From NCBI GenBank assembly GCA_937864375.1, contig CALMJO010000150.1, forward strand, positions 1 through 7,952: DNA of 7,952 nucleotides, given 5' to 3'. This stretch comes from an uncultured Spirochaetota bacterium. GTDB lineage: Bacteria > Spirochaetota > UBA4802 > UBA5368. The translations under genes were made by a program, and so were the position numbers. Positions 1 to 5,613 of this stretch are shown one piece after another; position 1 is the stretch's first letter, and every line of letters starts with the position of its first letter. A model generated the notes under the pieces. That model saw only the letters and a program-made list of their open reading frames with translations. It ran no database searches and was not told where the DNA came from.

Positions 1-1184
1 CCCTCGTCGTGGTCGACGACCATGAGGGCCTTGAGCTTGGACGCGGGATCGGAGAGCATGCCGTAGACCGGCGCGCCTGCGGCGGAGGGTACGTCGGCCC
101 CCCATGCCGCAGAAAATTTCTTCGCGACCGCGCCGTCCGCGAGGGATTGGAACCCGGTCAGGAGGTCGGGCGCAACGCCCATGTCATAGCCGCCCTGCAG
201 GTTGTTGAGCCCCGCGATCGGGTTGACCCCGCAAGCTTCCTTCCCGACCTTGCCGGCCAGGAGGTACAGGTTGAAGATGTAGCCTATCGTCGATTCGTCG
301 AGCCCGGAGATCCCGGACGCGAAGAATACCATTGCCGATTTCGCCTTTCCGAGCGCGCGGGCGATTTCCTTGAACGTGTCGTACGCAATCCCGGTGCGGG
401 CGACGATCTCGTTTTCGGGCAGCGCCTCGAAGGCCCGCTTGAAATCGTCGAATCCCTGGGTGCCGGCGGCCACGAAGTCCCTGTCGTACGCTCCCTCGGC
501 GTACATCGCCTTCGCGATCGCGAGGAGCGCGAGCTTCTTGGTGCCGGGCTTTATCTGGAGGTAATCATTTGAGAGCTTCGCGACCTGCGAGCGGCGGCTG
601 TCCATGGTCACGAGCCTGGCACCGGCGCGCGCCGCGTAATGGATTTCGCTGCCTATGATTGGATTCTGCTTGGTGATGTCGATTCCCACGACCAGGATGA
701 ATTCGGTCTTCCGGATCTCTTCCACGGAACCGAGCATCCCCGGCATCCCGGTCCCCGCGTTCAGCACGTTGAGGCTGTTGCGGTGTCCGGATTCGGAATC
801 GAGGCTGATGTTGTTGGACTTTAACGCGGCACGTGCGAGCTTCTGGAAGAGGTAACTCTCTTCGTTGGTAGAGCGGGGGGAACCCAGGAAGGCCACCGAG
901 GCCGGCGATTCCGCGCCGTATTTTTTGAGCTTCTCCACCACGAGCGCAACCGCCTCATCGTACGATGCCGGAACAAGCTTTCCGTCCTTTCGTATCATCG
1001 GCGTGGTTATTCTTTCGGGAGTGTTAATGAGCTCGTGTATGTTCCATCCCCGGACGCACAGTCTTCCTTTTCCTATGGGATGGTTTTGCGAGGGAAATAC
1101 CTTGAGGACTTTGTTGTCTTGAACGTCAATGAAGTGACCGCAACCGGTCCCGCAAAAAGTACAAACGCCAGGTTTCTGACTCAT
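1..1184 (-). CDS. Molybdopterin oxidoreductase, formate dehydrogenase alpha-like (partial, C-terminus off window)
   Basis: The frame is open from an ATG at 1184-1182 to the left edge (394 codons plus 2 bases). A GGAG ribosome binding site at 1195-1192 lies 7 bases before the ATG. The N-terminus has the 4Fe-4S signature C8-x2-C11-x3-C15-x27-C43, read as CTFCGTGCG and LCVRGW, typical of bis-MGD molybdenum/tungsten enzymes. A later stretch, GVNPIAGLNNLQGGYDMG (about residues 320-345), resembles the GQNNVQGACDMG block of formate dehydrogenases. Family members oxidise formate or pass electrons in NuoG-like or bifurcating complexes, usually in the cytoplasm with iron-sulfur partners; no twin-arginine signal is visible. 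Oddities: the block NNISLDSESGHR aligns with family NNVDHCARLCH, placing Gly133 (codon GGA, 788-786) at the catalytic Sec/Cys site, while the neighbouring His134 is kept; and Arg45 stands where formate dehydrogenases usually have Lys after the last cluster cysteine. Formate oxidation is therefore doubtful. The family call is secure; the substrate is unknown. Confidence 0.9.
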   Translation of the reverse strand, partial: MSQKPGVCTFCGTGCGHFIDVQDNKVLKVFPSQNHPIGKGRLCVRGWNIHELINTPERITTPMIRKDGKLVPASYDEAVALVVEKLKKYGAESPASVAFLGSPRSTNEESYLFQKLARAALKSNNISLDSESGHRNSLNVLNAGTGMPGMLGSVEEIRKTEFILVVGIDITKQNPIIGSEIHYAARAGARLVTMDSRRSQVAKLSNDYLQIKPGTKKLALLAIAKAMYAEGAYDRDFVAAGTQGFDDFKRAFEALPENEIVARTGIAYDTFKEIARALGKAKSAMVFFASGISGLDESTIGYIFNLYLLAGKVGKEACGVNPIAGLNNLQGGYDMGVAPDLLTGFQSLADGAVAKKFSAAWGADVPSAAGAPVYGMLSDPASKLKALMVVDHDE

Positions 1185-1191
1185 ACAGTAA

Positions 1192-1195
1192 CTCC
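1192..1195 (-). promoter_or_regulatory. Ribosome binding site of the molybdopterin oxidoreductase gene
   Basis: The minus strand reads GGAG 7 bases ahead of the ATG at 1184. It is the clearest Shine-Dalgarno match beside a start codon in the window and fixes this start. Confidence 0.6.
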
Positions 1196-1249
1196 GCGCA
1201 CAATATTTCCCCAGTCAAAAAGGCATATCACCGCCCGCAGAGTCACGAC

Positions 1250-1278
1250 ATTCTATCACGCGCCATCGACTCTGCCAG
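1250..1278 (-). promoter_or_regulatory. Candidate sigma70-type promoter for the molybdopterin oxidoreductase gene
   Basis: The minus strand has CTGGCA (1278-1273; 4 of 6 to TTGACA), a 17-base spacer, then TAGAAT (1255-1250; 5 of 6 to TATAAT). Transcription would begin near 1243 and give a leader of about 60 bases. The -35 hexamer overlaps one arm of the inverted repeat at 1262-1319, so a protein bound there could block it. A perfect TATAAT also occurs on this strand at 1484-1479 but has no -35 partner; use of that site would give a leader of about 290 bases containing the whole repeat. The choice between them cannot be settled from sequence. Confidence 0.3.
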
Positions 1279-1319
1279 CGGCTACGCGCTTTTCAACAAG
1301 ATCGGGCAGAGTCAATGAC
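1262..1319 (-). repeat. 15-bp inverted repeat upstream of the oxidoreductase gene (operator or RNA leader hairpin)
   Basis: On the minus strand the arm GTCATTGACTCTGCC (1319-1305) pairs with GGCAGAGTCGATGGC (1276-1262). Thirteen of 15 positions are Watson-Crick and the other two are U.G in a minus-strand RNA. The 28-base loop holds a small nested hairpin, AGCG/CGCT (1290-1287 with 1280-1277). A third copy of the core, GACTCTGC, lies at 1244-1237 and can pair with the second arm instead of the first. No U-tract follows the stem, so it is not an ordinary terminator. It may be an operator for a dimeric regulator or a structured 5' leader; the wobble pairs slightly favour RNA. Confidence 0.6.
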
Positions 1320-1346
1320 TGTCGTAACCTGGCGGCCTTGTGATAG

Positions 1347-1364
1347 CTCAGTAGCCTGAGTTTT
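1347..1364. repeat. Small hairpin followed by a T-run
   Basis: The bases CTCAG-TAGC-CTGAG form a perfect 5-bp stem with a 4-base loop (1347-1360), followed on the plus strand by TTTT. No plus-strand gene ends here, so a terminator role is not supported. In a long minus-strand leader it would be a second hairpin ahead of the 15-bp stem. Confidence 0.3.
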
Positions 1365-1399
1365 AATCCGAGTCCAACGGTAACTTGTGCATTGCAACC

Positions 1400-1536
1400 G
1401 TCAATAAATATTTACCGGGAAGGTTTAAAAATTTCTCGTTTCGTCGTTCCGGGGGCAATTTTTTCAGAATAGTGTAAAATTATAAAATATCAATTCTAAT
1501 TTTTTTTAATATTAAATATTTATCGTTAAAATAATT
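1400..1536. other. AT-rich intergenic island
   Basis: This stretch between two same-direction minus-strand genes is strongly AT-rich: 1471-1540 contains only 7 G or C in 70 bases, whereas the flanking genes are GC-rich. It includes a run of T with short AT palindromes around 1500-1520. I see no open frame with protein-like composition and no recognisable RNA gene. It could contain the terminator of the 1537-2034 gene, an upstream promoter (TATAAT at 1484-1479, minus strand), or a binding site for a nucleoid protein; none of these is proven. Confidence 0.5.
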
Positions 1537-2034
1537 CTATCGGGGTGCCGATTTCAGCGCGGCGTTGACGAGGTAGAGGGCGTTGTGAATATAGCTCACG
1601 CCGCCGATGAAGCGCTCCTTGATCATGCCCGTGGGCAGGGAGTCAATGTCCGCCTGGATGGACCCCAGTACCGACTCCATGGCCCCGATCATGGCGCGCA
1701 CCTCCTGCGGTCCCGCGGACCCGACCATGCTCTCCACCGTCCGTCCGATGACGGCGACCGAATTGAACATGGCCCGCACGTCCTGGACGAACCGCGGGTC
1801 GACCGCGGCCGCCAGCTTCTCGATCACGCAGACGCGGACCAGACGGTACCCCAGCGCCACGTCGGTGCAGCTCCTGTTGGAAAAGCAGTCCGGGTAGCGC
1901 TCGAAATACGCGTCGCCGATCATGATCATGTCGTCTTTTCCGAAGGGGAACTCGCCCCGGAGGCCTGCCACCAGCGTCCTGAACTCCTCGAAGTCCGCGT
2001 GCTCGCGGAACAGGCCGGCGATGATCGTACCCAT
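1537..2034 (-). CDS. Hypothetical protein, 165 residues
   Basis: I do not recognise this protein. It begins MGTIIAGLF and ends NAALKSAPR, and looks soluble and largely helical, with no signal peptide or membrane segment. Two cysteines lie close together in the first third (YPDCFSNRSCTD, about residues 48-58) and a third in LVRVCVIEK; they do not form a known metal motif. The composition is that of a normal protein, unlike the His/Arg/Asp-rich frame opposite it. The ATG at 2034-2032 has no close Shine-Dalgarno; an AGAGGGG run lies about 12 bases upstream. The gene faces the same way as the oxidoreductase gene, but the 352-base gap with its own regulatory sequence argues against a shared transcript. 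Its upstream side is divergent to the lolA operon. Confidence 0.7.
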   Translation of the reverse strand: MGTIIAGLFREHADFEEFRTLVAGLRGEFPFGKDDMIMIGDAYFERYPDCFSNRSCTDVALGYRLVRVCVIEKLAAAVDPRFVQDVRAMFNSVAVIGRTVESMVGSAGPQEVRAMIGAMESVLGSIQADIDSLPTGMIKERFIGGVSYIHNALYLVNAALKSAPR

Positions 2035-2090
2035 GGCCCCCGGATGCCCCTCTTATAGAAGGCAAAAATTTAATTGATTAATAGCGCCCT

Positions 2091-2106
2091 GGCTACTGTA
2101 ATAGCC
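2091..2106. repeat. Short inverted repeat over the minus-strand -10 candidate
   Basis: GGCTA (2091-2095) and TAGCC (2102-2106) are perfect complements around CTGTAA and cover the TATTAC hexamer of the leftward promoter candidate. It is a possible operator, but a 5-bp arm can occur by chance. Confidence 0.25.
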
Positions 2107-2126
2107 CCGCCGTTCTTATAATGCAA
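2098..2126 (-). promoter_or_regulatory. Candidate promoter for the 165-residue hypothetical gene
   Basis: The minus strand reads TTGCAT (2126-2121), a 17-base spacer, then TATTAC (2103-2098), each 4 of 6 to the sigma70 consensus. The distance to the ATG at 2034 is about 64 bases. Confidence 0.3.
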
Positions 2127-2131
2127 TCCAT

Positions 2132-2185
2132 AATCGCGGAAGCCGGTTTTTTTTGAATTTTAATTTCACTTTTGGTACCGCGATT
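2132..2185. repeat. 8-bp inverted repeat flanking the lolA promoter candidate
   Basis: AATCGCGG (2132-2139) and CCGCGATT (2178-2185) are perfect complements 38 bases apart. The right copy sits in the spacer of the rightward promoter candidate, and the left copy lies just upstream of the leftward one. It could be a bipartite operator serving both directions, or a coincidence. Confidence 0.3.
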
Positions 2186-2193
2186 CGTATACT
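2165..2193 (+). promoter_or_regulatory. Candidate promoter for the lolA-to-DUF115 operon
   Basis: TTCACT (2165-2170; 4 of 6), a 17-base spacer and TATACT (2188-2193; 5 of 6) precede the first gene of the plus-strand cluster. Transcription would start near 2200, leaving a very short leader that still contains the GAGGGAG ribosome binding site (2203-2209). This is the only promoter-like element seen ahead of the five-gene array. Confidence 0.4.
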
Positions 2194-2211
2194 ATCTGTA
2201 AAGAGGGAGTA

Positions 2212-2823
2212 ATGAAGACTTTTTTCAAAGCGGCGGTTCTCATAATGTGCCTCTTCCTGTTCACGGAGGGCTATTCGCTCACGGGCGAGGACGCGCTCAG
2301 GAATTTCCAGGGCCGCATGAACAACATTGGCACCATGAGCGGCCAGATATCCTGGGTGTACACTTCAGGCACCATGTACACGGGCAGCTTCAAGTACATG
2401 GCCCCCGGGCGCATCTACGTCAAGTTCTCGACCCCGTCCGGCAGGGTGCTCGTCACCAACGGCAAGAAGCTGTGGGTTTACGATTCGCAGAGCAACATCT
2501 GCGGGGTACAGGACCTTGGCAGGGGCGGGTCCGGCGGCATCGCGGGACTGGTGGAGGGCTACCTGCCGCTCTTGAGCGCGCAGGGCTCGGGAGGCTACAC
2601 GATCAAGCTTAAAAGCAACGAGCGCCAGTACAATGAAATCACGCTGGTCCTGGACGGGAGCTACATGCTGAAAAAGGCGGTGATGCAGAGCCGCGGCGGC
2701 GGCGAGGGCCTCTCGATCTCGCTTTCCAACGTGCGCACGGGTGAAAACATGACGGTAGGCACCTTCGATTTCAACGTTCCGTCCAACGCGCAGCTCGTCA
2801 AAAATCCGCTGGATGTGAAATAG
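2212..2823 (+). CDS. lolA: LolA-family outer-membrane lipoprotein carrier protein
   Basis: LolA is a periplasmic chaperone that takes lipoproteins released by the LolCDE transporter and carries them to the outer membrane. This 203-residue product has a signal peptide (MKTFFK, then a hydrophobic core at about 7-17, cleavage probably near 22) and the LolA core pattern at about 58-91: GSFKYMAPGRIYVKF, then PSGRVLVTNGKKLWVYD. The length matches the family. The C-terminal half is less conserved and glycine-rich (103-128, 161-166), so a LolA-like paralogue with another lipid or lipoprotein cargo is possible. The start is supported by GAGGGAG just ahead of the ATG. It is the first gene of the plus-strand array, and its stop codon directly abuts the next start. 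Confidence 0.85.
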   Translation: MKTFFKAAVLIMCLFLFTEGYSLTGEDALRNFQGRMNNIGTMSGQISWVYTSGTMYTGSFKYMAPGRIYVKFSTPSGRVLVTNGKKLWVYDSQSNICGVQDLGRGGSGGIAGLVEGYLPLLSAQGSGGYTIKLKSNERQYNEITLVLDGSYMLKKAVMQSRGGGEGLSISLSNVRTGENMTVGTFDFNVPSNAQLVKNPLDVK

Positions 2824-3459
2824 ATGCCATCGAGGACGGCGACACCGGGTGGAACGTGGGGAAAACGGATGCTGGTCATCGTCGCGGTGACCTGCATGCT
2901 GGCCACGGTCGTTCCCACTGTCGCCGGAGCCCAGCAGGTCCGCTCGGAGGAGGAGCTCTACTTCACCTACATAGGTCCCGTTTTTGAAACCGGGTTCAGC
3001 TCGGTTGACTACAAGAAGTGGGACCACTCGACCGACGTGCGGGACTCGCGCTCGTCGTCGGGCATGTATTATTCCGGCGGCGTGGTGCTCGATATCTTCG
3101 TGCACTATTTCATCGGGGAATTCTCGCTGCAGTGCCGCGACGCGGCCTATGCGGACAGCGAGGTCTCCGCAATTTACCTCAGGACCGCCGCGATCGGGAA
3201 ATATTTCCACCAATTCGACGAGCGCTTCTTCGCCGACGGGGGATTCGGCATTTACATGGAAACCGGCCCAGCGAACAGGAAATACGACGGGGGCGGCGGC
3301 ATCGCCGCCGTTATTGGCGTAGGATACTCGTTCACGCGCGAATGGCGCATCATGCTCGACTTCACCGCCGGATGGGGGCGTTACGGTATCGCCGAGGAGG
3401 CCGCGAACTCGGCTTTCGGCGTGAAGCTCGCGGTTCTCTACAAGATTGGACGACTATAG
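2824..3459 (+). CDS. Secreted protein, probable small outer-membrane beta-barrel
   Basis: The 211-residue product has an N-terminal signal sequence: basic GKR at 13-15, a hydrophobic core at 16-30 and an AGA cleavage site at 34-36, followed by QQ. The mature part alternates polar and hydrophobic residues in amphipathic strands rich in Tyr, Phe and Gly, such as YFTYIGPVFETGFSS, GIYMETG and AVIGVGYSF, ending in a strand FGVKLAVLYKIG. This resembles 8-stranded outer-membrane beta-barrels, although the last residue is Leu rather than the usual Phe. No specific family is recognised. The ATG at 2824 touches the lolA stop. An in-frame ATG at 2869 has a better ribosome site (GGGGA) but would remove the basic residues of the signal peptide, so 2824 is kept. 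Co-location with lolA fits an envelope role. Confidence 0.65.
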   Translation: MPSRTATPGGTWGKRMLVIVAVTCMLATVVPTVAGAQQVRSEEELYFTYIGPVFETGFSSVDYKKWDHSTDVRDSRSSSGMYYSGGVVLDIFVHYFIGEFSLQCRDAAYADSEVSAIYLRTAAIGKYFHQFDERFFADGGFGIYMETGPANRKYDGGGGIAAVIGVGYSFTREWRIMLDFTAGWGRYGIAEEAANSAFGVKLAVLYKIGRL

Positions 3460-5554
3460 GCGCATCGCGCGCTCCGCGCTCGTCCCTTCCCTCATTACAC
3501 TGCTGGCGCTCATCTGCTCCATTCTCGTCTTCTACGGGCTCTCGTTCGGACAATACGGCGAGGTGGCAGGCGGCGCGTTCATGGCCCTTGTCACCGCACT
3601 GCTCGCTCCCCCGGTACTGCGCAATTCGGCGCCCCGCCCCCTGCCACGCGAAGGTGCGGGAGACGGACCCACATCCCTTTCGAGTACGGGCCTGATCGTT
3701 CGGGCGGCGCTCCTCGTGCTCTGTGCGGCGGCGCTCTCGTGCGTGGTGCTGTACGCGTCGCTCCGGCCTGTCGCCGGGACGGATGACGCGGTTGCGGAAG
3801 GCCCGGCGTGGTCCGTCAGGGAGGTCGACCGCGGCAGGCACGCCCTCCGCGCCGTGATGGCGCGCGCCGGAGGACCGGACGACCGCGCCGGCCTCCTGCA
3901 GGCATCCTTTCCCCCCGACGCCCAGATCCGCGCGGGCGACACGCTGGAGATATGCACGCCCCTGAAGATCATAGGCGCTGAACAGGCGGCATCCTCCTCC
4001 TACCACCGGGGGCTTGCACGCGCGGGCATACGGTATACCGTGCGGCCTGGCGGCGGCGAGTACACGATTACGCATGCTGCTCCGTGCGGCCTGCATGAGA
4101 GGATCCGCACACGGATCGACGGGAAGCTCCGCGCGCTCTTTGGCCCGCGGCACGCCGCGCTCCTGGCCGCGTTTTACTTCGGCGACGACCGTGACATCGA
4201 CATGCGGACCATGAGCGACTTCAAGCGCGCGGGCGTGCTTCACATAATCGCCGCGAGCGGGTTCAACGTGGGCCTCGTCGCGGCCTTCCCGTTCATCCTG
4301 CTCGCGCCGCTTCGCGTGCCGCGGAGGGCCATACTGGCCGCCACGCTCCCGCTGCTCGCCTTCTATCTTTACCTCACCGACATGCCCGTCTCGCTGGTGA
4401 GGGCCTTCGTCATGTTCGCCGTCTACGCGGCGCAGCGCCTGTTCCGCCTGGAGCGCAACCTCTTCAACACGCTCTGGATCTCGGGGACGGTCATACTGGG
4501 CATTTGGCCGCACGAGCTGTACTCGCCTTCCTTCCAGATGAGCTTTGGCGCGACCCTGGGCATAATCGGCGCGCAGCGCGTTTACGCCTCCTGCCTGCCC
4601 CGGGTGCACAGGTGGCTGAGGGAATCCGTGGCGCTCTCGCTCGCCGCGCAGGCCCCGGTGTTTCCCGTCGTGCTCGCGCACATGGCCGAGGTGGGGCTTG
4701 CCGGCGCGCTCGCGAACGTCGTCGTCATTCCCGCGACGGTACTGGCGACCTCGCTCTCCATCGGGGCCGCGGCTCTCTCGTGCGTCTGGGAACAGGGCGC
4801 GCGCTTCGTCGCGCTCGCGGTGGGCTGGGTGTTCGAGCTGAACGGCACGTGCGTGCGGTTCATCTCCTCGCTGGGACTGCACTTCACCGCGGACGACGCG
4901 TCGGCCTGGCTCATCCTGCCCTTCCTGCTCTACCTGGCGCCGCTCGTCACGCCTGCGCGCTATCGCAAGGCCGCGTGGGCCGGGGTGTCGTCGTCCTTCG
5001 TGTTCGCCGCGCTCATGCTCGCACCCGCGGGAGCACGTCCGCCCGAGATCATCGTGGCGGGACGGGACGCCGTGCTCCTGCATGCGACGCGCGGTGATGC
5101 GCTGGTCTACGGCGCGCTCACGCACCCCGCGGACGCGAGGCTGATCGAGTCCCGTCTCCGCGAGGCGGGCGCGCAGAGGCTCACCCTGTGCGTGACCGGG
5201 GGGGCCGATTCGCTCCCGGCCGCCGAGTACCTGGGGCGGAGATTCGCCCTGAATGAGTGTGTGCTCGATGATCGCATAAGGGTGGGACCGGGACTCAGGC
5301 GCTTCACTGCGCTCCTGGAGCGCGAGGGAGTGCGGCTGCACTTGAAGAGGCTCGACCCCGTGGATCCCGTGCGCCCCGAATCGGCAGCGCTGCTCACCCA
5401 ACAGTACGCTCCAGCGCCCCGGGCGAACGATGCGGGAAGGCTCGCCCGTACCCTCCTGGACTTTCTTCGCCTCCCATCCCCGGAGGACGGACCGCTGTCG
5501 GCCAGGATGATGGACCTTGATGAACTCGCCAAAATCTATGTTGACAAGGATTAA
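3446..5554 (+). CDS. comEC: ComEC/Rec2-family DNA uptake channel protein with an apparently degenerate C-terminal domain
   Basis: ComEC forms the inner-membrane channel that imports single-stranded DNA during natural transformation. The 702-residue product has N-terminal membrane helices (about 11-32, 43-57, 83-104), a soluble segment (about 120-205) ending in the family-like YHRGLARAGI, and the Competence domain at about 230-505. That domain shows LLAAFYFGDDRDI, AGVLHIIAASGFNVG (263-276; family HLLAISGLHV), MPVSLVRAFVM and PSFQMSFGATLGIIG, plus many helices. The tail (530-702) lies where other ComEC proteins carry a metallo-beta-lactamase domain, but the expected HxHxDH motif reads TGGADS (584-589), so its metal site appears lost. 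The start is a TTG overlapping the previous gene by 14 bases, with no clear ribosome site; it is kept because the first membrane helix begins at residue 11. Translation may be coupled to the gene before. Confidence 0.9.
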   Translation: MDDYRRIARSALVPSLITLLALICSILVFYGLSFGQYGEVAGGAFMALVTALLAPPVLRNSAPRPLPREGAGDGPTSLSSTGLIVRAALLVLCAAALSCVVLYASLRPVAGTDDAVAEGPAWSVREVDRGRHALRAVMARAGGPDDRAGLLQASFPPDAQIRAGDTLEICTPLKIIGAEQAASSSYHRGLARAGIRYTVRPGGGEYTITHAAPCGLHERIRTRIDGKLRALFGPRHAALLAAFYFGDDRDIDMRTMSDFKRAGVLHIIAASGFNVGLVAAFPFILLAPLRVPRRAILAATLPLLAFYLYLTDMPVSLVRAFVMFAVYAAQRLFRLERNLFNTLWISGTVILGIWPHELYSPSFQMSFGATLGIIGAQRVYASCLPRVHRWLRESVALSLAAQAPVFPVVLAHMAEVGLAGALANVVVIPATVLATSLSIGAAALSCVWEQGARFVALAVGWVFELNGTCVRFISSLGLHFTADDASAWLILPFLLYLAPLVTPARYRKAAWAGVSSSFVFAALMLAPAGARPPEIIVAGRDAVLLHATRGDALVYGALTHPADARLIESRLREAGAQRLTLCVTGGADSLPAAEYLGRRFALNECVLDDRIRVGPGLRRFTALLEREGVRLHLKRLDPVDPVRPESAALLTQQYAPAPRANDAGRLARTLLDFLRLPSPEDGPLSARMMDLDELAKIYVDKD

Positions 5555-5613
5555 ACCGACGCCTATCATTCCCTTTGACGGCCATTGAGGAAAATCTAAT
5601 ATCTGGATCGGTT

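Noticed and set aside
9..572. Plus-strand frame of 187 codons at the left end
   Set aside because: It lies opposite the molybdopterin oxidoreductase, whose cysteine motif and conserved blocks are clear on the minus strand; the plus-strand product resembles no protein.
786..788. Possible selenocysteine codon in the oxidoreductase
   Set aside because: The codon at the aligned position is GGA, not TGA, so no selenocysteine insertion is called.
1035..1343. Plus-strand frame of 102 codons spanning the oxidoreductase start and its leader
   Set aside because: It overlaps a well-supported gene start and ribosome site on the other strand and has no ribosome site or domain signal of its own.
1347..1364. 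Plus-strand terminator (5-bp stem then TTTT)
   Set aside because: No plus-strand gene precedes it, and a 5-bp stem with four T is too weak to claim as a terminator.
1377..1401. ACGGT/ACCGT inverted repeat with a 15-base interior
   Set aside because: The arms are only 5 bp and do not extend; such pairs are expected by chance in a 350-base spacer.
1585..2058. Plus-strand frame of 157 codons opposite the hypothetical gene
   Set aside because: Its product is dominated by His, Arg and Asp and looks like a shadow; the minus-strand frame has balanced composition.
2212..2277. LolA-like protein as a lipoprotein (Cys13 in the signal sequence)
   Set aside because: Cys13 lies inside the hydrophobic core, preceded by Leu-Ile-Met and followed by more hydrophobic residues, which does not fit a lipobox.
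3362..5569. A 735-codon open frame on the minus strand, opposite comEC
   Set aside because: It is rich in Arg, Glu, His and Gly with no domain signal, and it mirrors the codon bias of the true comEC frame on the plus strand. Long antisense frames are common in GC-rich genes.
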